Counted from the first letter of the stretch, positions 19,425-29,803 are shown. The stretch is 64,000 nt of DNA from Devosia ginsengisoli (GCF_007859655.1 NZ_CP042304.1:3598501-3662500), one strand, 5' to 3'. The notes: generated by a model not told the origin, from the sequence alone. A program made the numbers and translations.

Positions 19425-19583
19425 CTCCTGCCCACCCTCCCCCTTGAGGGGAGGGTAGCGAAGCTGGGCCAGTAGGCCCTAGCGTAGCTGGGAGGGGGTG
19501 TCGGAGGTTCCGCATACATCGTATCTGTGGAGGGCTCGACACCCCCCACCCTTGATCCCTCCCCTCAAGGGGGAGGGAGCCGA
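19425..19583. repeat. Palindromic intergenic repeat, family B
   Basis: CACCCTCCCCCTTGAGGGGA at 19433 and AGCTGGGAGGGGGTGTCGG near 19484 form one hairpin. CACCCCCCACCCTTGATCCC near 19540 begins a second. It separates the sugar importer ATPase from the CoA-transferase gene on the same strand. Confidence 0.8.
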
Positions 19584-19598
19584 CTGCAACATCGCAGC

Positions 19599-20657
<1,059 letters not shown>

Positions 20658-20675
20658 GCTGGTCCTCCTTGCGGC

Positions 20676-22774
20676 TTATGCCGTCTCGACGATCTCGATG
20701 CGTCCAACGCTCATCCGCCCGGCCGAAGCCAGCCGAATGCCCGCCATGCCATAGTCATAAGTGCCGTCCGTGGCGGTGATGAGTTCCTTGCCATCCACGG
20801 CAAAGCTCAGCCTGTCGCCCTCAACGCTAAAGGCGAACTGGTAACTCTTGCCGGTCTCCGGCTTGAACGGCGCGCGGGCCAGTACGGTGGTGCCGAAATC
20901 CTCCTTGAGGATGATCACTTCATCGCCCTCGAAGCCGGCCGCATAGAAGCGCCCGGTGCCCTGTACGCGTGCCGTCACCAGTTGCGAGACACCCGACAGG
21001 CGCTGGATATCGGCCTTCACCGTCACGTTGCGCGCATAATAATGCCCGGTCCACATATCGGCGTCGCTGGCCGTATGGCCCTGGATGCGGCCAAAGCTCT
21101 TGGTCCAGTGCCCGCGATTATAGGTGAAGCGCGTGATGGCGCCCCATTCCTGCGTCTCGGTCTCTGGCTCGATCGTGGTATGCCCGGCGCCCTCGACCTT
21201 GAAATCGGCCAGGAACAGCCGTCCGAGGAATTTCAGCCGCCCGAAATATTCGATGGAAATGCCGATCTCGTCCACGGCTTCCACCCCCTCGGGCACGACG
21301 AAACTATAGTCCTGCCAGCCCGCGGCCGACGGCACGTCCCAGGCCCCGGTTTCCTCGATAGCCCCGCTCATCGTCCGCCGCACATAGGGCGCCACGCGCA
21401 GATTGCCGTCGCCATTCCACGGATCGAGCCACAGCTTGAACGACACGGTCTGTCCCGCATCCACCACCGGCGTGAACATCGGCCGATAGCGCTCGTCGTC
21501 AAAGTCCGTCCGCCGATAGAACGGCTTCCAGAACACCCGCCCGCCCTGGCCGCGCTCCAGCCGGTCGAGCTGGATTTCCAGCGACCCGCGCGAGCCGTCC
21601 ACATGCCGCTCGCCCGAATGGCGCAGCGAAATCTGGTTGAACCCCTCGGTGCGGAAACCATGCGTCGAGCCCGGCAGATCGAAGTCGAACCGCAGCCCGC
21701 GCCGCGTGAAATCCTCCAGCCACAAGGCGGGCACCTCGCCCCCGCCAGTTGCAGCGCCAGCACCGTCAATTCCCGCGCAAAGCTGGGGATATCGACAATA
21801 TTGATCGACCCCACAATGCCCGAGGCCACGAGGAAATCGTTGATCGGCTTGCGATACTTGTCCCAGCCCTCCTGCAGCCCCTGGAAAGTGGCGACGATGG
21901 CCGCCGCATTGCCGGCATTGCAGTCGGTGTCCCAGCCCGCCATGGTGGCGATCTCGGCCGTGCGCGGCAGGTCGCCCTTGCCATAGAGAATGGCCATGAC
22001 GGTCACCCCGGCATTCGGGATGATGTGGCACACGCCCGGGTAGCGGTCATAGCCCCAGTCGGCGGTGAGCATGTCGCGGCAGGCCCGCCAGTCATCGGGA
22101 TTGGCCTTGAAGAAATCGATCACCGCGCGGCACACCCGCGCATAGGTCGATCCGGCATCCACCGTGGCCAAAGCCGTCTCGACAATCTCGTCGATGCTTT
22201 TCGCCTCGAATGCCGCCGCAATCGCCGCCGCACAGAAGCGCGCGCCATTGAGCCCGTCACCATCATGCGCCACCGATGCCGCCATGGCCGACATTTCGGC
22301 CGCGCGCTGCGGATTGCCCGGATTCACCCAGCCCCAGCTATCGATAAAAATCTGCCCGCCGATCTGCTCGGCCACCGTCGTCCCATTCTGCGCGATCGAG
22401 CCCGATTGCGGCGCCGGAATCCCGGCCCGCAGGTTGCGATAGGCCGTGTGCTCGGTCGAAACGCCGAACCCGCCCCACCAATACATGCCATGCTCTTCGG
22501 CGGCATAATTGAGCCAGGTCTTGCCCACGTCGGCGGCCGTGGCTTTCAGCCCGTAATCGCGCAAGGCCCGGATGAAATAGACCGGCCCATTGGTATCGTC
22601 ATCGGCGGCGAAATTCTTGAAATCGCGCAGATATTGCGTCACCTCGCCATAGGTCTTCTGGATGCGCTCATAGCTCCAGATGGTCGGCTCCACCGGGGCG
22701 CCCAGGCGCACGCCAATGGCCTTGCCGATAAAGCCGGCATAGATCTTTTCGAGGATTTGCATTTCGGTGAGCAT
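20676..22774 (-). pseudogene. ADP-ribosylglycohydrolase-family protein with C-terminal beta-rich domains, frameshifted
   Basis: Two overlapping frames together make a continuous protein of about 699 residues. The first frame (from 22774) gives the hydrolase: DDDTN at residues 58-62 and WDTDCNAG near 281-288 are the two metal-binding acidic motifs of the DraG/ADPRH fold. Near residue 346 the match jumps to the second frame, which continues EVPALWLEDFTRRG into two beta-rich, lectin or CBM-like segments to the stop at 20676. The switch falls at the five-G run at 21739-21743 (C on the plus strand); one extra G would restore a single frame. This is either a sequencing undercall, a real inactivating deletion or, less likely, -1 slippage. 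The enzyme would cleave an N- or O-ribosyl-type bond in the imported compound. Confidence 0.8.
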
Positions 22775-22821
22775 GGCTATTCTTTCAATTCCGATGTGCG
22801 GGCGTACCGCGATAGTCCAGA

Positions 22822-22914
22822 AACCTCATGGTGAGCTTGTCGAACCACGAGGTTGAGTGAGTGGAGGATTGGGGCGCCACGCCCTCGTGGTTCGACAGGC
22901 TCACCATGAGGGCT
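22822..22914. repeat. Palindromic intergenic repeat, family A
   Basis: CCTCATGGTGAGCTTGTCGA near 22824 is answered by a complementary arm ending CACCATGAGG near 22910, so the whole can fold into a long hairpin. It lies between the two ADP-ribosylglycohydrolase-family genes. Confidence 0.85.
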
Positions 22915-22924
22915 ACTGATTCAG

Positions 22925-24097
22925 TCATGGCCCGACACCGAGCGCGCCGAGCGCATCCCGGCGAGCATCGGCAGCCGCGCGGTCGGCGGCAAGAATGGCG
23001 GTGGCCGTGGTGGCAAACACATCTGCTGAAGCCATCAGGTCCAGCCGGTTGGCGCTGTCGAGCAAGGCGCGGTCATCGTCCCCGATCACCACGTCGCCAT
23101 GCAGCGCCCCCAGGATCGCCCCGGCCATGACGCCGATGGAATCGGTGTCGCGCCCCGAATTGATCCCGTCCTCGATGGAGGCTCGGAAATCGCCCCCATT
23201 GAACAGGCAGAAGCCCAGTGCCAGCGGCAGTTCCTCGATGGCCATCAGCCGGCTCGGCCGATAGGCATCGGTCAGCCGCCCGACCTTTTCGGGCATGTGA
23301 TTGACGTCGTCACCCATCACGGAATAGCGGGCAATGGCCTTGTGGAACGCCGCGCAAACTGCTTCATGATCGGCCCCGCTGCCGCGCAATTCGCGCGCAA
23401 TCCCGGCAATATCGGCAATGGCCGCCCGCGTACCATCCTTGGCCAGGCCAAGCACCGTATCGACCACGCTCTCGATATCAGCCCCCGGCACAAAAGCCGC
23501 GGCCACCGCGGCCGCCATCACGCCGGCCGCTTCCAGCCCGTAGCTTTCCTGATGTCCCGAAGCGAAGGCGATGGCCTCGTCATAGGCCGCCTTCGGATTG
23601 GCGGCATTCACCACGCCGATGGGCGCGATATACATGGCCGCGCCGCAGTTCACCATATTGCCTATGCCGCCCTGGCGCGGATCGCAATTGGCCAGTTGGT
23701 GCCGTTGGAAAATCCACTTTTCCGGATAGAACAGCCGGTCGATCAGCATCGCCTCGCGCTGCAATTCGGGCACCCAGCGCGGCTTCCAGGCGATTTCGCG
23801 CACCATGCCGTCGGCCATGTCCCAGGCGTCCAGATGCCGTTTCGTGTCGCCATAAATATCCATCAGCGCCAGCGTCATCAGCGTATCGTCGGTCACGATG
23901 CCATTGCCGCGCACCCGCCCGTTCCGCGCCGCCGCGTCGAGGCTCATCTTGTGCCATTCCGTATCGAGCGAGCGCACCCGCCCATAGCGGGCGCGAATGT
24001 CGGCCGCCGACAGCTTCTCCACCGGCGCACCCAGCGCATCGCCCAGGGCAATGCCATGCAACATGGCGCGAGTACGGGATCGGAGGGATTGGGTCAT
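22925..24097 (-). CDS. ADP-ribosylglycohydrolase-family protein
   Basis: A 390-residue single-domain member of the DraG/ADPRH fold. The entry MLHGIALGDALGAPVE is typical. Metal ligands are visible as VTDDT at residues 68-72 and GRDTDS at 315-320. In characterised members two Mg or Mn ions activate water to remove ADP-ribose from a side chain; environmental homologues in sugar-importer operons probably act on small ribosides or similar sugars. It differs from its neighbour at 20676-22774 by lacking the C-terminal domains, so the pair is not a simple recent duplication. The start at 24097 has only a modest ribosome site. Confidence 0.87.
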   Translation of the reverse strand: MTQSLRSRTRAMLHGIALGDALGAPVEKLSAADIRARYGRVRSLDTEWHKMSLDAAARNGRVRGNGIVTDDTLMTLALMDIYGDTKRHLDAWDMADGMVREIAWKPRWVPELQREAMLIDRLFYPEKWIFQRHQLANCDPRQGGIGNMVNCGAAMYIAPIGVVNAANPKAAYDEAIAFASGHQESYGLEAAGVMAAAVAAAFVPGADIESVVDTVLGLAKDGTRAAIADIAGIARELRGSGADHEAVCAAFHKAIARYSVMGDDVNHMPEKVGRLTDAYRPSRLMAIEELPLALGFCLFNGGDFRASIEDGINSGRDTDSIGVMAGAILGALHGDVVIGDDDRALLDSANRLDLMASADVFATTATAILAADRAAADARRDALGALGVGP

Positions 24098-24136
24098 TTT
24101 GTTCTCGTTACCAATTCAGAATGTTGGGCAGGGCCT

Positions 24137-24242
24137 CTCCCACCCACAATCGCTTCCCCCGGACTTGATCCGGGGGTCGCTCGTCATGTGCACCGTGTGG
24201 ACGTGACCCGCGGGTCAAGCCCGCGGGAGGCGCTGGTGTGAG
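24137..24242. repeat. Palindromic intergenic repeat, family C
   Basis: CCCCGGACTTGATCCGGGG near 24157 and CCCGCGGGTCAAGCCCGCGGG near 24209 form two hairpins. The left flank TCCCACCCACAATCGCT also occurs in the copy at 10-120. It lies between the hydrolase and binding-protein genes of one operon. Confidence 0.8.
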
Positions 24243-24270
24243 GGGGAGTAAATGCCCCCTCACATCGTCC

Positions 24271-25695
24271 TTACTGCAGCACCGTCGCCGCATATTCGGC
24301 CATGCGCGTCCCGCCGGCAGCGTTATATTCGCTGACGAAAGCGTCCCACTGGTCGATGGAGACTTCACCGGTCACGAAGCGGGCCACCCACGAGCGATAG
24401 ACCTGCTCGGTGGCGTCCACATCCGCGGCATAGTCGGCCGGCCAGACAAAGGCATTGTCCGGCGTGAAGTCGCTCTTGAGGTTGTCGAGCGCCTGCTGGG
24501 CGGTCGGGCTCAGCATCGGCGTCGGCGAGGTCCAGTTGGCGGCGTTGAAGAAACGGGCATACCAGGTCGAAATCTGGTCGGTATAGGTCACCGCCCCGCT
24601 GGCATCGGTATTGTGATGCACGCCTTCAAAGCCCATGCGGTCGATATCCTGGCCTTCCTTGGAGGCCATGAAATCGAGCACGGCAAAGGCCGCTTCCTTG
24701 TTTTCCGACAGCGAGGAAATGGCCCAGCCGCGCGATTCCTTGGAGACGTCCACCGCGGCCAGCCCCTGTCCGCCCGGGCCCGAGGGCACCGGCAGCAGGG
24801 CCAGGTCGATCTCTTCGCCCGGATGGGCCTGGCGCATCTTGCCGGTATAGATGTCGATGACTTCCGGCGACGAGCCGAAGATCACGCCAGCCTTGCCGGT
24901 ATAGAACTTGTCTTCCTTGACGTCCCAGGTGTTGGTCACGAATTCCTTGTCGAACAGGTCCTTGCTGGCCAGTCGCGCATAGAATTCGATTTTGGCCTTT
25001 TCCGCGTCGGTAACGCGCGAGCTGACCCAGGCGCCATCGGCATCCTTCATCCAGGTGCCGGTCACGCCGAATGCCTGGTTGAACACCGAATCCAGTTCCG
25101 ACGTATTGCCATAGCCGGTCAGGCCCAGCGTATTGCCGGTCGTGCCGTCGCCATCCAGATCGGCGTCGTGAATGGCCTGGAACAGGGCTTCATAGTCGTC
25201 CACCGTCTGGGGCGGCTCGAGGCCGAGCTGGTCCAGCCAGTCCTGCCGCATCACCGGCTGCGGCGCGCGCGGCGGGTAGACGTAGAGCAGGTAGGGATAG
25301 TTGGCCAGGCGATCCACATTGTGCGGCCACAGCGCATCCTTGATATGGGCCGATTTCTCGATCCATGGATTGAGGTCTTCCAGAATGCCCTGTTCGGCCA
25401 TCTTCTGGTCGCCGCCCTGGAAATACATGATGTCGGGGATATCGCCCGACAGCAGCATCACGCCCAGCGCATCGGCATAGCCCGAACCGGGCAGATCGAC
25501 GATCTGGATATCGACATCGGTGCCCTGGGCTTTCAGCGCGGCCTCGATTTCTTCCATCTCCTTGACGTCGTCAGGATTGGTGGTCAGCAGGTCCTTGCTC
25601 ACCAGCCGCAGCGTGGTCTGGGCCATGGCCGGCATGGCCATCGCACCCAAAGCCACCATGGCCGTCGTCGCCAGCAGCAGTTTCTTAAAAGTCAT
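24271..25695 (-). CDS. Family 1 extracellular sugar-binding protein
   Basis: A 474-residue periplasmic solute-binding protein. The first 25 residues are a Sec signal (MTFKKLLLATTAMVALGAMAM) with a likely AMA-QTT cleavage. The large size, the MLLSGDIPDIMYFQGGD stretch and the partnership with LplB/YtcP-like permeases place it in the oligosaccharide or complex-sugar group of family 1 binding proteins. A strong GGAGGAA-type ribosome site lies before the ATG. It delivers the substrate of this operon's importer. Confidence 0.88.
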   Translation of the reverse strand: MTFKKLLLATTAMVALGAMAMPAMAQTTLRLVSKDLLTTNPDDVKEMEEIEAALKAQGTDVDIQIVDLPGSGYADALGVMLLSGDIPDIMYFQGGDQKMAEQGILEDLNPWIEKSAHIKDALWPHNVDRLANYPYLLYVYPPRAPQPVMRQDWLDQLGLEPPQTVDDYEALFQAIHDADLDGDGTTGNTLGLTGYGNTSELDSVFNQAFGVTGTWMKDADGAWVSSRVTDAEKAKIEFYARLASKDLFDKEFVTNTWDVKEDKFYTGKAGVIFGSSPEVIDIYTGKMRQAHPGEEIDLALLPVPSGPGGQGLAAVDVSKESRGWAISSLSENKEAAFAVLDFMASKEGQDIDRMGFEGVHHNTDASGAVTYTDQISTWYARFFNAANWTSPTPMLSPTAQQALDNLKSDFTPDNAFVWPADYAADVDATEQVYRSWVARFVTGEVSIDQWDAFVSEYNAAGGTRMAEYAATVLQ

Positions 25696-25766
25696 GGGTC
25701 GTTCCTCCTTGGTTTTTTGGTTTTCACACCGCTCGCGCGGAATTGGTTGAATCTGGTGGCGTCCTG

Positions 25767-25907
25767 AAGACCCCCACCCTCACTCCCCTCCCCACAAGGG
25801 GGAGGGAAGCCTGTGCGGTGATCGGGGAAATGCCTGTGCTTGAACTCAAGCCCCGCCCTTGCGCCTCCCTCCCCTCGATGGGGAGGGATTGAGGGTGGGG
25901 TGGGGCC
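25767..25907. repeat. Palindromic intergenic repeat, family B
   Basis: CCCCCACCCTCACTCCCCTC near 25771 is answered by GGGGAGGGATTGAGGGTGGG near 25879. It sits between permease and binding-protein genes of the same operon, like the family B element after the binding-protein gene at 12225. Confidence 0.8.
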
Positions 25908-25933
25908 ACGCGCACCGGATTGGATCAGCATCC

Positions 25934-26839
25934 TCATCCCTTCAGCGCTCCCGACATCGTGCCCTTGGTGAAGAACTTCAGGATCAGCGGATAGATCGCC
26001 AGGATCGGCAGGATGGTGATGAGGATCATCCCGGCCTTGAGCGCGCGGATATTGATCTGCGCCAGGCCCAGATTGTTGTTGACGTTATTGGCCCCCACGA
26101 TGGCGACCTTGTCGCCCTCGATGACGAATTGCCGGAGCACCACCTGCAAAGGCCACTTGCTCTGGTCGTTGAGGTAGATCATTGCCCGGAAGAACTCGTT
26201 CCAGTGCAGCACCAGGTAGAACAGGGCAATGGTGGCCAAAGCCGGCTTGGCCAGCGGCAGCACCACCATGAAGAAGGTCTGGAACGGATTGGCCCCGTCG
26301 AGCTCGGCTGCCTCCAGCAATTCCTTGGGAATTTCCTCGAAGAAGCGGATCAGGATGATCAGGTACCAGGCGCTGACCGCCTTATACATGATGACCGACC
26401 AGGGCGTGTTGAGCAGGCCCATGCGCTTCATCAGGAAATAGTCGGGAATGATGCCGGGCTCGAACACGATGGTGACGAGCACGAGGATGAAGATCAGCCG
26501 CCGGCCCGGCAGGCCCGGCCGCGACATGCCCCAGGCCATCAGCGCCGTCCCGAACACCCCGATGCACACGCTGGTCGCCGTCATCCACACCGAATTGAAA
26601 ATGCCGCGCTGCACATTGGGATGCTGCAACAGCAACATCCACACATCGGGCGAAAACCCGTCCGGAAAGATCGACAGGCCCGAAAAGCCGGCCACCTTGC
26701 TCGGGTCCGACAGCGACAGAGCCAGCAGGTTCAGCAGCGGCTGCAGCGTGAACACCACCAGCAGCAGGAGCGTTGAGACGATCAGCACATATTCGACCCG
26801 CTCGAGCGGGGTGCGGCGCGATTGGCTGGCCATCACCAC
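25934..26839 (-). CDS. Sugar ABC importer permease (YtcP/AraQ-like)
   Basis: A 301-residue membrane permease with about six hydrophobic segments, the first near residues 14-38. The cytoplasmic EAA loop is visible as ELLEAAELDGANPFQTFFMV near residue 182. Residues TMSGALKG end the protein, as usual for this second permease. It overlaps the preceding permease gene by 7 nt. With the protein at 26833-27864 it forms the importer channel. Confidence 0.9.
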   Translation of the reverse strand: MVMASQSRRTPLERVEYVLIVSTLLLLVVFTLQPLLNLLALSLSDPSKVAGFSGLSIFPDGFSPDVWMLLLQHPNVQRGIFNSVWMTATSVCIGVFGTALMAWGMSRPGLPGRRLIFILVLVTIVFEPGIIPDYFLMKRMGLLNTPWSVIMYKAVSAWYLIILIRFFEEIPKELLEAAELDGANPFQTFFMVVLPLAKPALATIALFYLVLHWNEFFRAMIYLNDQSKWPLQVVLRQFVIEGDKVAIVGANNVNNNLGLAQINIRALKAGMILITILPILAIYPLILKFFTKGTMSGALKG

Positions 26840-27864
26840 ACCCCCTTGCCGGTCAGCCGTTTGCTGACGAAATGGGAAACCAGCACCAGCGTCATGCCGA
26901 TGACCGCCTTGAACAGGCCCGCGGCGGTGGCCAGCGCATATTCGCCGGTCGAAAGCCCCATGCGGTAGACATAGGTGTCGATGATATCGATGGTCGAGGC
27001 GTTGACCGCGTTCTGCATGTTGATGACCTGGTTGAGGTCGGCGCTGAGGAACATCCCCATATTGAGGATGAACAGCGTGGCAATGGTCGGCACGATGCCG
27101 GGAATGGTGACGTGCCAGATTTTCTGCCAGCGATTGGCGCCGTCCATTTCGGCGGCTTCATAAAGCTGCGGGTCGATGGCGAAGATGGCGGCGAGATAGA
27201 GCAGGCTGTCCCAGCCGGCCGAGCGCCAGATTTCCGACACCACCAGCACCCAGCGGATGGTGCCGGTATTGGTCATGTAGTTGACCGGCTCGAACCCCAT
27301 CGCCGTCTGGATCTGGTTGACCGCGCCATCGGTGGGCGAGAGCAGGGCGATGAACACGCCGGCAATCACCACCCAGCTCAGGAAATGCGGCAGGTAGATT
27401 GCCGATTGCACCGCCCCGCGCAGCTTGCCGCTGCGCACTTCGTTGAGCAGCAGGGCCACCATGATCGGCACCGGGAACACGAAGAGGATCTTCATGCCCG
27501 AAATGATCAGCGTATTGGCCAGCACCTGGTAGAAAATGGGCGAGGCGAACAGCACCTCGAAATTCTTCCACCCCACCCAGATATTGGGCGGAATGATGCG
27601 CACATTCTCGAAGGCCATCTTGGCCTCCCAGATCGGCACGTAATGCCAGATGAAGAAGAACAGCAGGCCCGGCGCCATCATCGCGTAATAGGGCCACCAC
27701 TGCCGTACCTTTTCACGCATGCCCGTTCTCGATGCTAACAGTGTGTTAGCCAATTCGCCCTCTGTGCTAATCGTTTCCGCGCCCGCAACGGATTCCGATC
27801 CACGCGCGGGAACGTTCCCATTCGCAAAGGCAGTAGCGATCCGTTGCTTGTCCTTGGCAACCAT
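26833..27864 (-). CDS. Sugar ABC importer permease (LplB-like)
   Basis: A membrane permease of up to 343 residues. The family part begins near M49 (MREKVRQWWPYYAMMAPGLL) and the EAA loop is LYEAAEMDGANRWQKIW. Two starts are possible. ATG at 27864 has a strong GGGAGGG ribosome site but adds a non-conserved 48-residue leader and overlaps the LacI frame by 98 nt. ATG at 27720 fits the family but has only a weak GAG. The LacI-type operator at 27808 and an inverted repeat at 27734 lie between the two, so which start is used decides whether those sites are upstream or intragenic. Confidence 0.87.
   Translation of the reverse strand: MVAKDKQRIATAFANGNVPARGSESVAGAETISTEGELANTLLASRTGMREKVRQWWPYYAMMAPGLLFFFIWHYVPIWEAKMAFENVRIIPPNIWVGWKNFEVLFASPIFYQVLANTLIISGMKILFVFPVPIMVALLLNEVRSGKLRGAVQSAIYLPHFLSWVVIAGVFIALLSPTDGAVNQIQTAMGFEPVNYMTNTGTIRWVLVVSEIWRSAGWDSLLYLAAIFAIDPQLYEAAEMDGANRWQKIWHVTIPGIVPTIATLFILNMGMFLSADLNQVINMQNAVNASTIDIIDTYVYRMGLSTGEYALATAAGLFKAVIGMTLVLVSHFVSKRLTGKGVW
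27734..27750. promoter_or_regulatory. Perfect inverted repeat GCTAACA-N3-TGTTAGC
   Basis: Seven-base arms with a GTG spacer, 14 nt upstream of the alternative permease start at 27720. It could be an operator or an mRNA hairpin before the second permease start. No second copy was noticed in the window. Confidence 0.4.
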
Positions 27865-28921
27865 GGTCAGACCCTCCCTGCCCCCGACATGCGTTGGGGT
27901 TTTGTGCCGACAGATCGGCGAGTGAGCCTCGCTCTATCAGGCGGCACGGCATGAAGATGCGCCGGTGTTCCGGCTTGTGTTCGATTTCGTCGAAAAGCCC
28001 TTCCACGGCCCGCTCGCCGATATCGCGGCCGGGCTTGGCCACCGTGGTCAGCCCCGGCCAGGCGAATTCGCCCGAAGGAATGCCGTCAAAGCCCAGGATG
28101 GACACGTCGCGCGGGCAATCCAGCCCCGCCTCGCGCACCGCCATCATGGCGCCCAGCGCCATCATGTCATTGGCGGCAAACACCGAGACATGGCCCACAT
28201 GCGGCCGCTCCAGCAGTCGGCGCATCGCCACGCGACCGCCTTCCACCGTATATTCTCCGTCTTCCACGGCCAGGATGGCCGGATCGATATCGCGTTCCAC
28301 GCAATGCTCATGCACCGCGCGCAGGAAGCGCGCCCGCGCCAGGCGCGATTTCGGCCCCAGGATCAGGCTGGGCGCCGGATGGCCCTTGCTGACCAGGTGG
28401 TCCAGCCCCAGCCGCACCGCCTGGGCAATGTCCGAACCGACGCTCGACACATCGGCAAAGCGCTCGGCGCTCGAGCCGATGAACACGAAGGGCAGGCCGA
28501 ACCGGTCGAGATCGTCGAAATTATCGGCCACCGGATTGATGATCGCCCCATCCACCCGCGCCTGCCGCAGCGCCCGCAAATGCTGGGTTTCCGCTTCCGG
28601 GTCCCAGTCCGACGAAAACACCAGCAGCGATACGCCGCTCTTGGCCGCGCGATCCTGCGCGCCGCGCGCCACATCGGCCCAGAACGGGTTGGTAATATCG
28701 GGGATGACCAGTCCCAGCATGCCCGAGCGCCCCGAGCGCATGCCCACCGCCAGGTGGTTGCGCTCATAGCCCACGGCAGCGGCGGCCTTCACCACCTTCT
28801 CGCGCGTCTCTTCGGTAATATTGGACGAGCCCGTCAGCGCCCGCGCCGCAGTGCTCTTGGACACCCCGGCGCGCTCAGCGACATCGATAATCGTCGGCCG
28901 ACGATTGCGGCTCTTGCTCAT
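27767..28921 (-). CDS. LacI-family transcriptional regulator
   Basis: A LacI/GalR regulator. The N-terminal HTH is TIIDVAERAGVSKSTAARAL at residues 10-29 with the hinge after it, and the periplasmic-binding-like sensor domain runs from about residue 62. The conserved part ends near FMPCRLIERGS, about residue 330. A further 40 or so residues with no family character follow before the stop at 27767, overlapping the permease frame. A single extra G in the five-G run at 27881-27885 (plus-strand C) would end the protein at about 351 residues, 2 nt before the permease ATG. It leads the importer operon and probably represses it until the sugar is present. Confidence 0.87.
   Translation of the reverse strand: MSKSRNRRPTIIDVAERAGVSKSTAARALTGSSNITEETREKVVKAAAAVGYERNHLAVGMRSGRSGMLGLVIPDITNPFWADVARGAQDRAAKSGVSLLVFSSDWDPEAETQHLRALRQARVDGAIINPVADNFDDLDRFGLPFVFIGSSAERFADVSSVGSDIAQAVRLGLDHLVSKGHPAPSLILGPKSRLARARFLRAVHEHCVERDIDPAILAVEDGEYTVEGGRVAMRRLLERPHVGHVSVFAANDMMALGAMMAVREAGLDCPRDVSILGFDGIPSGEFAWPGLTTVAKPGRDIGERAVEGLFDEIEHKPEHRRIFMPCRLIERGSLADLSAQNPNACRGQGGSDHGCQGQATDRYCLCEWERSRAWIGIRCGRGND
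27806..27822. promoter_or_regulatory. LacI-type operator, site 1
   Basis: The perfect palindrome GGGAACGTTCCC occupies 27808-27819. Read on the minus strand with flanks it is ATGGGAACGTTCCCGCG, matching site 2 near 28964 at 16 of 17 positions. The central AACGTT with flanking G/C is the usual form of LacI-family operators. It lies 88 nt before the alternative permease start at 27720 and inside the 3' end of the LacI reading frame. Confidence 0.65.
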
Positions 28922-28962
28922 GACTCATCCCTCGACGAGCCTTCTTGCCGGACCCATCGTCA

Positions 28963-28979
28963 TGGGAACGTTACCGCGA
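28963..28979. promoter_or_regulatory. LacI-type operator, site 2 (upstream of lacI)
   Basis: GGGAACGTTACC at 28964-28975 lies 43 nt upstream of the LacI start codon. A TTGACA-like -35 hexamer is at 28984-28989 on the minus strand. The position fits autorepression. It shares the extended word ATGGGAACGTT(A/C)CCGCG with site 1, in the opposite orientation. Confidence 0.65.
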
Positions 28980-29026
28980 CCGGTGTCAAAGTCAACCACC
29001 AATCGCTCAAAGCGCTGACAAGTGAG

Positions 29027-29803
29027 CTAGCTGCTCTCGCGCTCCAGGAAATCGATAATTTGCTCCGGCTCCAGCATGATGGGGCCTTTGAGGCTCGAGC
29101 CCATGGTCCGTTCTTCGCTGGCGTCGAAATGGGCCGACATGGCAAGCCGGGCGGCTTCCGGATCGCTGGCGGCGATGGCATCGACGATGGCGACGTGGCG
29201 GGCAATGGTGGCGGACCGGTCGGGCAGCATGCCGCGCACATGCAGCATGCGGACGGTCTCGTGGATCGTGCCGCGCAGGGCCTGCACCAGGAACATAAGC
29301 AGGCGGTTGTCGCTCGCCTCGGCCAGGGTCATGTGAAAGGCCAGGTCGGCCTCTATGAACGCTTCGGAATCGTTGCGCGCCGCTTCCATCGTCTTGATGG
29401 TTTCCCGCAGCTTCTTGAGGTCCGACACCTTGATATGCTCGGCAGCGCGCTGAGCGATATAGGTCTCAAGCCCACGGCGCAGCACCGCCTCCATCAGGCC
29501 GTTCTCGGTTTCCATCATGGCGAAAGAGAAGAAATATTCGAGCGGCCGCGGCGAAACCCGCCGCACGATGCTCGGTTTGCCCTGACGGATCTCGATGACC
29601 CCGAGCGCCGACAATTGCTGCAGCACGGCGCGGATCACCGGCTTGCTGACCTCGAAACGCGCGGCCAGCTCCCCTTCCGAGGGCAGGGACTGCCCGATGG
29701 GGTAATCGCCGCGCAGGATCGCGCGGCACAGCGCATTATAGACCTGCGCGGTCAGGTTCGAGGGGCGCTTGTCCTCGTCATCTCTGGTTACTGCATCAGA
29801 CAT
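29027..29803 (-). CDS. FadR-subfamily GntR regulator
   Basis: A 258-residue GntR regulator. The winged helix spans about residues 12-75 (NALCRAILRGDYPIGQSLPS, then LAARFEVSKPVIRAVLQQLS). An all-helical FCD ligand-binding domain follows; it includes FHMTLAEASDNRLL and HVAIVDAIAASDPEAA, where a metal-binding histidine is expected. FCD regulators commonly sense organic acids. The start at 29803 has AGAAGG 7 nt upstream and is preferred to 29818. It ends the minus-strand unit with an ATPase, an aldolase and a binding protein and is the likely regulator of the whole 29-37.6 kb cluster. Confidence 0.88.
   Translation of the reverse strand: MSDAVTRDDEDKRPSNLTAQVYNALCRAILRGDYPIGQSLPSEGELAARFEVSKPVIRAVLQQLSALGVIEIRQGKPSIVRRVSPRPLEYFFSFAMMETENGLMEAVLRRGLETYIAQRAAEHIKVSDLKKLRETIKTMEAARNDSEAFIEADLAFHMTLAEASDNRLLMFLVQALRGTIHETVRMLHVRGMLPDRSATIARHVAIVDAIAASDPEAARLAMSAHFDASEERTMGSSLKGPIMLEPEQIIDFLERESS

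Noticed and set aside
24137..24242. Possible attachment site or mobile element end
   Set aside because: It belongs to a repeat family with copies at 10 and 48692; no integrase or transposase was seen.
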